Source: Hallella mizrahii | GTDB taxonomy: Bacteria > Bacteroidota > Bacteroidia > Bacteroidales > Bacteroidaceae | Length of the DNA stretch: 64,000 nucleotides | Direction: 5' to 3' | Assembly (NCBI RefSeq): GCF_009695775.1 | Contig: NZ_VUNG01000006.1 | Location: 84,950 to 148,949, forward strand | Shown: positions 8,445-15,945 of the stretch, in pieces | Layout: each line of letters starts with the position of its first letter | How positions within the stretch are numbered: position 1 is the first letter of the stretch | The notes under the pieces: model-generated | What the model was told of the DNA's origin: nothing | The model's database searches: none | What the model saw: only the letters and a program-made list of their open reading frames with translations | Position numbers and translations under genes: made by a program

Positions 8445-9713
8445 ATGACAGTTCAAGATTTAAGCATTTCCATAGATACCGTATGGATGCTGCTTGCAGC
8501 CATGCTCGTATTCTTTATGCAACCAGGTTTCGCCTATTGTGAGGCGGGTTTCACCCGGCGTAAAAACACCACAAACATTCTGTTCAAGAACTTCGTCGAC
8601 TTCATGCTGGGCTCAGTGCTTTTCTGGTTTGTCGGTTTCGGCTTTATGTTCGGTTCTGATGGTCAGGGCTTCATCGGCATGCCCAACTTCGGCGATCTCT
8701 CTTTCTACCACAATGCCAACGGTTTGCCTACAGAGGGTTTCCTGATGTTTGAGACCGTATTCTGTGCCACGTCAGCTACCATTGTTTCCGGTGCCATGGC
8801 AGAGCGTACGAAGTTCAACATGTATGTTGTCTATTCGTTCTTCATTTCTTTGATCATCTATCCTGTCGAGGGTCACTGGACCTGGGGTGGCGGCTGGCTT
8901 TGCAACGCTGCTGACGGCAGTTTCATGATGGACACCTTCGGTCATGCGTTCCACGACTTTGCCGGTTCCACGGTTGTGCACTCTGTCGGTGGTGTACTGG
9001 CTTTGGTGGGTGCCATCTTCCTTGGTCCCCGTTTGGGCAAGTACCGCAAGGACGGCAAGAGCAACGCTATTCCGGGTCACAGCCTGACGCTGGCTTCTCT
9101 CGGTGTGTTCATCCTCTGGTTTGGCTGGTTCGGTTTCAACCCGGGCTCTCAGCTGGCAGCCAGTGGTCAGGTCAACCGTGAGGCCATCAGCCACGTGTTC
9201 CTGACAACCAACATGGCAGCCGCCTGTGGCGGTCTGGCAACCATGTTCCTCACCTGGCTGAAGTATGGTAAGCCATCCTTCTCATTGACACTGAACGGTA
9301 TTCTTGCCGGTCTGGTAGGTATCACAGCCGGTTGCGACTGCGTGTCAGTAGTGGGTTCTATCATCATCGGTTGCTGCTGCGGTATCGCACTGCCGTTTGC
9401 CGTTGAGTTCATCGACCAGAAACTTCATATCGACGACCCTGTCGGTGCCAGTTCCGTTCACTGGGTCAATGGTGTTCTCGGTACTTTGCTGACCGGTCTA
9501 TTCTCCACCAGTGAGGGTGCTTTCTATGGTCACGGCTTCGGATTCTTCGGTGCAGAGGCCTTCGGCGTTCTTTGTGTAGACGCTTGGGCAGCCGCCTGCG
9601 GTATTGTACTCTTCTGGACGATCAAGCACACCGTTGGACTCCGTGTTGACAAGCGCGTGGAGGAAGAGGGACTTGACATCTATGAGCACGGCGAGAGCTG
9701 CTACAACGGATAG
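8445..9713 (+). CDS. Ammonium transporter, first of two
   Basis: This is an inner-membrane Amt/Mep/Rh channel of 422 residues with about 11 hydrophobic segments. The N-terminal FMQPGFAYCEAGFTRRKNTTNILFKN is typical of the plant-like Amt branch. The twin histidines of the pore are visible in FAGSTVVHSVGGVLALVG and SSVHWVNGVLGTLLTG, and the entry region in FETVFCATSATIVSGAMAERTKF. The tail KRVEEEGLDIYEHGESCY matches the cytoplasmic end that docks PII. It is directly downstream of PII. A strong UUCG hairpin follows the stop, so expression of the second transporter may differ. Confidence 0.95.
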   Translation: MTVQDLSISIDTVWMLLAAMLVFFMQPGFAYCEAGFTRRKNTTNILFKNFVDFMLGSVLFWFVGFGFMFGSDGQGFIGMPNFGDLSFYHNANGLPTEGFLMFETVFCATSATIVSGAMAERTKFNMYVVYSFFISLIIYPVEGHWTWGGGWLCNAADGSFMMDTFGHAFHDFAGSTVVHSVGGVLALVGAIFLGPRLGKYRKDGKSNAIPGHSLTLASLGVFILWFGWFGFNPGSQLAASGQVNREAISHVFLTTNMAAACGGLATMFLTWLKYGKPSFSLTLNGILAGLVGITAGCDCVSVVGSIIIGCCCGIALPFAVEFIDQKLHIDDPVGASSVHWVNGVLGTLLTGLFSTSEGAFYGHGFGFFGAEAFGVLCVDAWAAACGIVLFWTIKHTVGLRVDKRVEEEGLDIYEHGESCYNG

Positions 9714-9736
9714 TTTCCACTTAACTCTAATACTTG

Positions 9737-9772
9737 AAGACTTCAGCCTCCCTTCGGGGAGACCGAGGTCTT
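9737..9772 (+). terminator. UUCG-capped hairpin after the first amtB
   Basis: The stem runs from 9737-9752 to 9757-9772 and is capped by TTCG (9753-9756); the five inner pairs are CTCCC/GGGAG, with two mismatches further out. It starts 24 bases after the stop. Only a short T stretch follows, so it may act as a partial terminator or an RNA-stabilising 3' structure rather than a full stop to transcription. Confidence 0.6.
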
Positions 9773-9774
9773 TC

Positions 9775-9817
9775 CATCGGAACCCGTTTCCAAAGATCAT
9801 CGGAACCCGTTTCCAAA
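9775..9817 (+). repeat. Two 20-bp direct repeats with a dyad core, upstream of the second amtB
   Basis: The unit CATCGGAACCCGTTTCCAAA occurs at 9775-9794 and 9798-9817, perfectly repeated with a 23-base period. Each unit contains GGAA-CCCG-TTTCC, a near-palindrome. Two dyad sites two helical turns apart look like an operator for a dimeric regulator, or a tandem RNA structure, 111 bases before the second amtB. Function is inference. Confidence 0.65.
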
Positions 9818-9927
9818 CTTTGTTATCATTACAACTCATTATTCATCAACTGATTCAAAAAGATTCTGTGTAAGTAACCATCAAGACAAGGACAGAAGCA
9901 AACGAATAGTAAAACAACTCAACCATT

Positions 9928-11166
9928 ATGATTGATACAGGAAATACAGCGTGGATCACCACTGCCACTATCTTAGTGATGTTTATGACCGTTCCGGCCC
10001 TGGCATTGTTCTACGGTGGCCTCGTACGTTCAAAGAACATCCTTAGCATTCTCATGCAGTGTCTCATCTGCACTGCCGTGGGCAGCATTCTCTGGGTAGC
10101 CATTGGCTACAGCTGGGTATTTGGTACCAGTCTTCAGGGTACGGCTTTGGGAGGCGTGATCGGAGGTTTCGACAAGGTCTTTCTCCGTGGCGTGACCATT
10201 CACTCGGTGTTGGCGCCGGCCCATATCCCCGAGTTGACGTTTGTACTCTTCCAGTGCATGTTTGCCGTGATCACTCCTGCGCTGATCATTGGTGCGTTTG
10301 CCGAGCGCATGCGCTTCTCGGCTTTTCTGTTGTTCACGATTCTTTGGTCTGTCATCGTCTATTATCCCATGGCCCACTTCGTCTGGGGTGGTGGTTTCCT
10401 TCAGCAGATGGGAGCCATAGACTTTGCCGGTGGCACAGTGGTACATATCAATGCTGGTGTCGCTGCCTTGGTGACCGCTCTGATGCTGGGGCGTCGTACC
10501 GGCTATCGTCCGGGGCGTCCTATACCAGCCACCAACGTTCCCTTTGTGTTCATCGGTGCCGCCATGCTGTGGCTGGGATGGTTTGGTTTCAATGCAGGCA
10601 GCGGTCTGACCGCCGACGGTCTTGACGCCAACGCTTTCCTTGTCACTCATCTGGCAACAGCAGTAGCCGCCGTCACGTGGATGACGATCGACTGGATTCA
10701 CAGCGGCCGTCCCACCTGCGTGGGCATGTGCACGGGTGCTGTGGCTGGCTTGGTGGCCATCACGCCGGCAGCCGGCAGCACGGACGTACTTGGAGCTATC
10801 TGTATAGGACTCATCACTTCCATGATCTGCTACTTCATGGTGGCCTTCGTGAAACGAGTCTGCGGCTACGACGACGCACTCGACGCTTTTGGCGTGCACG
10901 GCATCGGTGGTATCATCGGTTCTGTTCTGACCGGTGTCTTTGCCACCAAAGCGGTGACCGGTGGGGTCTGTGGCGCACTCTATGGCGACTGGCATCAGCT
11001 GGGTGTGCAGCTCATCGCTACAGTCTTCGGCATCGTCTTCAGCGGTGTGCTGACATGGATCATCTTTGTCATCATCGACAAGACGGTCGGCATGCGTGTT
11101 GACGCTCGTGTGGAGGAAGAAGGACTTGACATCTACGAGCACGGAGAATCAGCATATAATCTCTAA
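9928..11166 (+). CDS. amtB: Ammonium transporter AmtB, second of two
   Basis: This 412-residue Amt channel is closer to classical bacterial AmtB than its neighbour: TVPALALFYGGLVRSKNILSILMQC, FQCMFAVITPALIIGAFAERMRF, the first pore histidine in DFAGGTVVHINAGVAALV and the second in FGVHGIGGIIGSVLTGVFA. The tail ARVEEEGLDIYEHGESAYNL is almost the same as that of the first transporter, consistent with a common PII partner. The two proteins differ through the rest of their length, so this is not a recent tandem duplication. A hairpin at 11180-11222 separates it from asnB. Confidence 0.96.
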   Translation: MIDTGNTAWITTATILVMFMTVPALALFYGGLVRSKNILSILMQCLICTAVGSILWVAIGYSWVFGTSLQGTALGGVIGGFDKVFLRGVTIHSVLAPAHIPELTFVLFQCMFAVITPALIIGAFAERMRFSAFLLFTILWSVIVYYPMAHFVWGGGFLQQMGAIDFAGGTVVHINAGVAALVTALMLGRRTGYRPGRPIPATNVPFVFIGAAMLWLGWFGFNAGSGLTADGLDANAFLVTHLATAVAAVTWMTIDWIHSGRPTCVGMCTGAVAGLVAITPAAGSTDVLGAICIGLITSMICYFMVAFVKRVCGYDDALDAFGVHGIGGIIGSVLTGVFATKAVTGGVCGALYGDWHQLGVQLIATVFGIVFSGVLTWIIFVIIDKTVGMRVDARVEEEGLDIYEHGESAYNL

Positions 11167-11179
11167 CTGAAAAACACAG

Positions 11180-11222
11180 CTCCCTCGGGCATCGTCACTC
11201 CGGTGACGCTTGCTCTTGGGAG
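11180..11222 (+). promoter_or_regulatory. Nested hairpin between amtB and asnB
   Basis: The outer arms CTCCC (11180-11184) and GGGAG (11218-11222) enclose a perfect GTCAC-TCCG-GTGAC hairpin (11194-11207). It lies in the leader of asnB, 41 bases before its start. No T run follows directly beyond GTTTC, so attenuation or RNA processing is more likely than simple termination. Confidence 0.45.
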
Positions 11223-11263
11223 TTTCAACGTATACATTCACAAAATTAAAAGCTTTTACAACC

Positions 11264-12985
11264 ATGTGTGGAATAGTAGGAATTTTCAACATTCAGGAGC
11301 AGACTCCTGATTTGCGCCAAAAGGCGTTGCGTATGAGTCAGAAGATCCGTCATCGCGGACCCGACTGGAGTGGTATATACACCGGCAGCTCAGCCATCCT
11401 CTGTCATGAGCGACTGAGCATTGTAGACCCAGAGAGCGGTAAGCAGCCACTGTTCTCGCCCGACAAGAAGGAAGTGCTCGCCGTGAACGGTGAGATCTAC
11501 AACCACCTCGACATCCGGTCGTCTTTCCCCGACTATGCTTTTCAGACGGGCAGCGACTGCGAAGTGATCCTTGCTCTGTACCGTCAGTGGAAGGAGGCAG
11601 CGCACTCACTGACATCGGCCGAGTCCTTGCATGCTTCCATCGTCCGCATGATAGAGAAGCTCAGTGGCATCTTTGCCTTTGCGCTCTATGATGCCGAGGA
11701 TGGCTCATTCCTCGTAGCCCGCGACCCTATCGGCGTGATACCTCTTTATATAGGTTACGATCCTGACGGCAAGGTATATGTCGCCAGTGAGTTGAAAGCA
11801 CTGGAAGGACAGTGCGATCATTACGAGCCGTTCCTGCCCGGTCACTACTATTGGAGCAAGGATCCGGGCATGAAGCGCTATTATCACCGTGATTGGATGG
11901 AAGGAAAGACTCGCCCCAAAACTGCCCTGTCTTACGGTCAGGCCGTAGAGGAGATCCGTCAGGGACTGATGTCGGCTGTGAAGCGTCAGCTGATGAGCGA
12001 CGTGCCTTACGGCGTGTTGCTCTCCGGCGGACTGGACTCGTCGGTGATCTCTGCCATTTCCGAGCGCTTCTCTTCCACACGTGTTGAGGAAGGCGGCGAG
12101 ACACGTGCCTACTGGCCACGGCTTCACAGCTTTGCAGTCGGCTTGAAAGGTGCGCCGGACTTGGCCAAGGCTAAGCTTGTCGCGGACTATATCGGCACCG
12201 TACACCACGAGATCAACTACACCATTCAGGAAGGTCTTGACGCCATCCGCGACGTGATCTATTTCATCGAGACCTATGATGTGACCACCGTGCGTGCTTC
12301 TACGCCGATGTATCTCCTGGCCCGTGTCATCAAGTCGATGGGCATCAAGATGGTGCTCTCGGGCGAGGGTGCCGATGAGATCTTCGGTGGTTATCTCTAT
12401 TTCCACAAGGCTCCGTCGCCGGAGGAGTTCCACAAAGAGACCGTGCGCAAGCTTTCCAAACTCTATCAGTACGACTGTCTGCGTGCCAACAAGAGTCTGG
12501 CAGCGTGGGGCGTGGAGGGTCGTGTGCCCTTCCTCGACAAGGAGTTCCTGGATGTAGCCATGACGATAGATCCGAGCTATAAGATGTGTCCGGGCAAGAC
12601 CATCGAGAAGAAGGTGGTGCGTGACGCGTTCACCGACATGCTCCCCGAGGAAGTGGCATGGCGTCAGAAAGAGCAGTTCTCCGACGGCGTAGGCTACAGT
12701 TGGATCGACACCTTGAAGCAGATCACCGCTTCAGCCGTCAGCGACGAGCAGATGGCGCACGCTGCTGAGCGCTTCCCGATCAATCCGCCGCGCAACAAAG
12801 AGGAGTATTACTATCGTTCGATCTTTGCCGAGCACTTCCCCAGCGACTCTGCCGCCCGCTCAGTGCCCAGCGTGCCGAGTGTGGCATGCTCCACTGCTGA
12901 AGCCCTCGCTTGGGACGAAGCCTTCAAAAACATGAATGAGCCCAGCGGACGTGCCGTCAAAGATGTGCACGAGGACGTTGAGTAA
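11264..12985 (+). CDS. asnB: Asparagine synthase (glutamine-hydrolysing) AsnB
   Basis: The enzyme makes asparagine from aspartate, ATP and glutamine. It has 573 residues from the ATG at 11264. That start places the nucleophile Cys at position 2 (MCGIVGIFN) after Met removal, as the amidotransferase requires; the longer frame from 11210 would bury it. The glutaminase domain covers about the first 200 residues (RHRGPDWSG, NGEIYNH). The synthetase domain has the ATP pyrophosphatase loop LLSGGLDSSVISAI and the later SGEGADEIFGGY. It is last in the PII-amtB-amtB group, so it adds a glutamine-consuming step to the ammonium uptake unit. A two-way terminator follows at 13053. Confidence 0.97.
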   Translation: MCGIVGIFNIQEQTPDLRQKALRMSQKIRHRGPDWSGIYTGSSAILCHERLSIVDPESGKQPLFSPDKKEVLAVNGEIYNHLDIRSSFPDYAFQTGSDCEVILALYRQWKEAAHSLTSAESLHASIVRMIEKLSGIFAFALYDAEDGSFLVARDPIGVIPLYIGYDPDGKVYVASELKALEGQCDHYEPFLPGHYYWSKDPGMKRYYHRDWMEGKTRPKTALSYGQAVEEIRQGLMSAVKRQLMSDVPYGVLLSGGLDSSVISAISERFSSTRVEEGGETRAYWPRLHSFAVGLKGAPDLAKAKLVADYIGTVHHEINYTIQEGLDAIRDVIYFIETYDVTTVRASTPMYLLARVIKSMGIKMVLSGEGADEIFGGYLYFHKAPSPEEFHKETVRKLSKLYQYDCLRANKSLAAWGVEGRVPFLDKEFLDVAMTIDPSYKMCPGKTIEKKVVRDAFTDMLPEEVAWRQKEQFSDGVGYSWIDTLKQITASAVSDEQMAHAAERFPINPPRNKEEYYYRSIFAEHFPSDSAARSVPSVPSVACSTAEALAWDEAFKNMNEPSGRAVKDVHEDVE

Positions 12986-13052
12986 TCGTTGTTGTATAGT
13001 TGCAGGATTATTTCCTTCAAAAGTAAGATTCGTTTTCAAGGATACATACGTA

Positions 13053-13086
13053 AAAGAGGCTGCATCCGTTAGGCTGCAGCCTCTTT
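13053..13086. terminator. Bidirectional terminator between asnB and cca
   Basis: A perfect 12-bp stem (13053-13064 AAAGAGGCTGCA with 13075-13086 TGCAGCCTCTTT) with A-rich and T-rich flanks sits between two convergent genes and can serve both. Confidence 0.8.
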
Positions 13087-13136
13087 CTTATGGTCTATAG
13101 CCATGAGCAAGCTTTACCCAGCTTTGCTTAGTCTTC

Positions 13137-14672
13137 TTATACTTGTTTCGTTTTCAGTCCTAACGCCTTAGCTTTCTCCTGCAACAGTGCCATGAGGGGC
13201 TCGCGCTCGTTGGGTACGGTGTTGTCGAGTACAGCCTGCTTCAAAGCTTGTTTGAGCTGTCCTACCTCTCTTGAAGGCTTCAGGTCGAACATCTCCATGA
13301 TCTCATTGCCGTCGATGCAGGGCTGCAGCAGACGCTTGTAGTCCTTCTCTTTCAGATCCGTGATCTTCTCACGCACCATGCGGAAGTTCTCCAGGAAGCG
13401 CTGCTTGCGTTGGCTGTTCTTGCTGGTGATGTCGGCTTCGCAGAGCATCATCAGGTCGTCGATGTCGTCGCCAGCATCATTGACCAGTCGTCTGACGGCA
13501 CTGTCGGTGACCTCTTCGTCGGCGATGACAATAGGCCGCATGTGCAAGTCCACCAGTTTCTGCACATATTTCATCTTCATGTCCATCGGCAGCTTCATGC
13601 GCCGGAAGATCGCCGGCACCATCTTGGCACCTACATAGTTGTGGTTGTGGAAGGTCCAGCCCTGCACGTCGTCCCACCGCTTGCACTTTGCCTTGCCGAC
13701 ATCGTGCATCAGCGCAGCCCAGCGCAGCCAGAGACGGTGGTCGTCGAGATGCTGAAGGTCGGCTTTCCACTCCTCTTTTTGCTTTTCGTCGGCATCCTTA
13801 TCCTGGAGTTTCTCCACAAGATAGCTCCGGCGCTCGTCCTGTCGGCGACAAACGTTGTCGAGGACTTCGAGGGTATGGTAGAAGTTGTTTTTATGTGCAC
13901 GGCCCTTGCGTGTCTCCACATTGTCGAGTACGGTGAGCTCAGGGAGAATCAGCGTGAGCAGCCCCGCACGGTGCAGGTCCACGAAGCCACGGCTGGGTTG
14001 GTCAGCGAGAATGATCTTGTTGAGTTCCTCCTCGATGCGCTCTCCACTGATGATCTTCAGCCGTTCGGCGTTGCGTGTCAATGCGTCGAAGGTCTCGTCT
14101 TCGATATAGAACTTCAACTGTGTGGCAAATCTCACGCAGCGCATCATGCGCAGCGGGTCGTCGGAAAAGGTAATGTCAGGGTCAAGGGGCGTGCGGATGA
14201 TGCCGTCCTCCAGGTCAGCGAGTCCGTCGAAAGGATCGACGAGCTCGCCAAATCGGTCGGCGTTGAGACAGACGGCCAGCGCGTTGATGGTGAAGTCGCG
14301 CCGGTTCTGGTCGTCCTCCAGCGTGCCGTCTTCGACATGCGGCTTGCGGCTGTCGTGGCTGTAGCTTTCCTTGCGTGCACCGACAAACTCCACCTCTGTG
14401 TCGTGGTATTTGACTTGTGCAGTGCCGAAGTTGCGGAATACACTCAGATGGGCGGCTCGTCCGAGCCGGTTCTTCAAAGTTTGTGCCACATCGATGCCGC
14501 TTCCGACGACGACCACGTCGATGTCGTTGGATGGTCTTTCGAGGAAGAGGTCACGCACATAGCCCCCTACAACGTAGCACTCTACGCCCAGGCCGTCGGC
14601 CACTTCCGATATAGTGTGAAAGATTTTTTTGTCGAGCAGCATAGCCAGCTCGTCGTCACTCAGCATTCTCAT
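13137..14672 (-). CDS. cca: CCA tRNA nucleotidyltransferase with HD domain
   Basis: The protein adds or repairs the 3' CCA of tRNA. I take the ATG at 14672 (MRMLSDDELAML, 511 residues). The frame stays open to 14777, but the extra codons overlap the promoter at 14691-14721. Class II poly(A)/CCA polymerase motifs are in order: CYVVGGYVRDLFLERPSNDIDVVVVG with the metal aspartates, RRDFTINALAV, and DPLRMMRCVRFATQLKF. An HD phosphohydrolase domain follows (LRWAALMHDVGKAKC ... HNHNYVGAKM), as in many HD-type members of this family. It is a single gene, convergent with asnB. Confidence 0.93.
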   Translation of the reverse strand: MRMLSDDELAMLLDKKIFHTISEVADGLGVECYVVGGYVRDLFLERPSNDIDVVVVGSGIDVAQTLKNRLGRAAHLSVFRNFGTAQVKYHDTEVEFVGARKESYSHDSRKPHVEDGTLEDDQNRRDFTINALAVCLNADRFGELVDPFDGLADLEDGIIRTPLDPDITFSDDPLRMMRCVRFATQLKFYIEDETFDALTRNAERLKIISGERIEEELNKIILADQPSRGFVDLHRAGLLTLILPELTVLDNVETRKGRAHKNNFYHTLEVLDNVCRRQDERRSYLVEKLQDKDADEKQKEEWKADLQHLDDHRLWLRWAALMHDVGKAKCKRWDDVQGWTFHNHNYVGAKMVPAIFRRMKLPMDMKMKYVQKLVDLHMRPIVIADEEVTDSAVRRLVNDAGDDIDDLMMLCEADITSKNSQRKQRFLENFRMVREKITDLKEKDYKRLLQPCIDGNEIMEMFDLKPSREVGQLKQALKQAVLDNTVPNEREPLMALLQEKAKALGLKTKQV

Positions 14673-14690
14673 AATTTTCGTTTTAAGGTA

Positions 14691-14721
14691 CAAAGGTACT
14701 GCAAACCGAATACAATACAAA
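14691..14721 (-). promoter_or_regulatory. Promoter for cca
   Basis: On the minus strand a T-rich TTG (about 14721-14718) precedes TACCTTTG (14698-14691) by 19 bases. The -7 box ends 18 bases before the ATG at 14672, which supports the shorter cca start. Confidence 0.7.
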
Positions 14722-14853
14722 AAAAAAGAATCAGAAAATTCGTTTTTTTTATATCTCACACGGAGACATAGGGACACAGAGAAGGCTTTGCCTTGTAAAG
14801 TATAAGTCTGTTACTCTGTCTTTTCTTGTTAACGCTCCGCTATGCGGAATAAA

Positions 14854-14900
14854 GAATATAACCGAATATCAAGAATACATATTTTCGATATTCGTTCATC
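14854..14900 (+). repeat. AT-rich palindromic repeat, left copy
   Basis: GAATATAACCGAATAT (14854-14869) and ATTTTCGATATTCGTTCATC (14881-14900) are separated by 11 bases. The same two blocks recur at 15652-15689. CGAATAT and ATATTCG inside the block can pair as a hairpin. It is followed by CCTGACTTCGTCA (14906-14918). Confidence 0.7.
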
Positions 14901-14957
14901 ATCGTCCTGACTTCGTCAATGCGTCACCCTGAATCGAGAATAAGTTTTTGGAAAATA

Positions 14958-15126
14958 GTCACGTACAGACTTTAGCTCCCCATGGAGCTATGGTGCTGAG
15001 GTGATGGGGGACAGCCTTACGAGCAAGCTCGTCGGCTGCCCCCCATCACCTCAGCACCACCCCCTACGGGGGACAAAGCCTGCCCGTGACGAAAATCGCT
15101 ATCGCGTAAAATTGCGCAGAGCGCAT
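14958..15126 (+). repeat. Multi-hairpin element 1 (conserved loop, variable stem)
   Basis: An outer stem (GTCACG 14958-14963 with CGTGAC 15085-15090, continued inward with interruptions) encloses three hairpins. H1 is 7 bp with loop CCAT (14973-14990). H2 is a 25-bp stem with one G-T type mismatch (14992-15016 with 15034-15058) and the 17-nt loop TTACGAGCAAGCTCGTC. H3 is CCCCC-TAC-GGGGG (15060-15072). A fourth hairpin, ATTGCGC-aga-GCGCAT, follows at 15111-15126. The same plan, inverted, is seen at 15291-15452. Folding as RNA or as a DNA cruciform is inference. Confidence 0.8.
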
Positions 15127-15290
15127 AAAATATTCAGCACCCCCTAAATCTGCTCACAATTATTTTAGAAAGCCCTGATGATATCGTCGTGGTAATAATA
15201 ACGCTCTATCTGTGCTTTGGGCCATGCATTCATGTAACGCGTTTTACTTTTACGTTTTACTTGCAAACGACTATTCAGCCGCTTTATTTT

Positions 15291-15452
15291 ATGCGCTTGC
15301 GCAATTTTATGCCTTGGCAATTTTCTTCATGTATAGGCTTTGACCCCGAAAGGGGTGAGTCTCAACCAGTGGGATAGCCGTCGAGCTTGCTCGTAAGGCT
15401 ATCCCGCTGGTTGAGACTCAGAGCTCCTCATGGAGCGTAAGCCTGTACATGA
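15291..15452 (-). repeat. Multi-hairpin element 2, inverted relative to element 1
   Basis: Read on the minus strand: outer stem TCATGTA...TACATGA (15452-15446 with 15333-15327) plus AAGCCT/AGGCTT; H1 GCTCC-ATGA-GGAGC (15436-15423); H2, a 23-bp stem with one wobble (15419-15397 with 15379-15357) and the loop TTACGAGCAAGCTCGAC; H3 CCCC-TTTC-GGGG (15355-15344); and H4 TTGCGC-AA-GCGCAT (15304-15291). The loop matches element 1 at 16 of 17 positions. The H2 stem has no sequence similarity to that of element 1 apart from AGCC/GGCT next to the loop. Confidence 0.8.
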
Positions 15453-15651
15453 TTTTCTTTTTTCTTTATCATCTGGAGATGCAAGGCAATATGAGTCAGG
15501 ACAAAGACATTGACTGTCTGCCGGGCTGTTAAGGAGGGATATCATTCCATCATTCGGAATTTCGTCACCATCAATTGCTGAATTAAGCTTATAACTAACT
15601 GATAATCAATGATGGCACTTCATCCAACCAAAGATGTGATGAAGTCAGGAT

Positions 15652-15689
15652 GAATATAACCGAATATGTATTTTCGATATTCGTTCATC
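15652..15689 (+). repeat. AT-rich palindromic repeat, right copy
   Basis: GAATATAACCGAATAT (15652-15667) and ATTTTCGATATTCGTTCATC (15670-15689) repeat the left copy, with 2 bases instead of 11 between the blocks. It is preceded by TGATGAAGTCAGG (15637-15649), the near reverse complement of the 13-mer beside the left copy. Confidence 0.7.
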
Positions 15690-15867
15690 TTCGTTATTCC
15701 ATCGAAGATGGAGCATTCAACTTCAAGACATTGCATCTTCGGCCAAGAACGCGAAGAATCACACCTTCCCGCTCTTTTCGCATGTACTTTCCTCTCATCT
15801 CACACAGAGTCATTCCCGTTTTTCCTCTCACACAATCGGAAATCCTCACAAAGAATAGGGATTTCCC

Positions 15868-15899
15868 TTTGCGACTTTGAGGTCTATCTCTTAATTTTG
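15868..15899 (+). promoter_or_regulatory. Promoter for the SIMPL-domain gene
   Basis: TTTG (15868-15871), 20 bases, then TAATTTTG (15892-15899), ending 46 bases before the ATG. It fits the -33/-7 consensus. Confidence 0.75.
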
Positions 15900-15945
15900 C
15901 AACCATCAGATAGAAATCTAAATCAACCATTAAAAGCATAAGACC

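Larger units (their letters stand above)
14673..15945. other. Gene-free interval of about 1.27 kb between cca and the SIMPL gene
   Basis: No reading frame here looks like a real protein. The interval holds the cca promoter at its left end, two imperfect copies of an AT-rich palindromic block (14854-14900 and 15652-15689), an inverted 13-mer pair (14906-14918 and 15637-15649, 12 of 13 bases pairing), two multi-hairpin elements facing each other (14958-15126 and 15291-15452), and the SIMPL-gene promoter at its right end (15868-15899). The stretches 15134-15290 and 15453-15636 show nothing further that I can name. Confidence 0.7.

Noticed and set aside
9811..9820. CAAACTTTG as a promoter -7 box for the second amtB
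   Set aside because: It lacks the TA of TAnnTTTG and lies within the direct repeats; no -33 box is spaced correctly.
10030..11142. 370-codon minus-strand frame
   Set aside because: Antisense to the second amtB; the His/Asp/Gly-rich product has no domain.
13410..14771. 453-codon plus-strand frame
   Set aside because: Antisense to cca, whose motifs are complete.
15189..15377. Small gene between the two multi-hairpin elements
   Set aside because: The frame runs into the hairpin arms of element 2, and the product has no recognisable feature.
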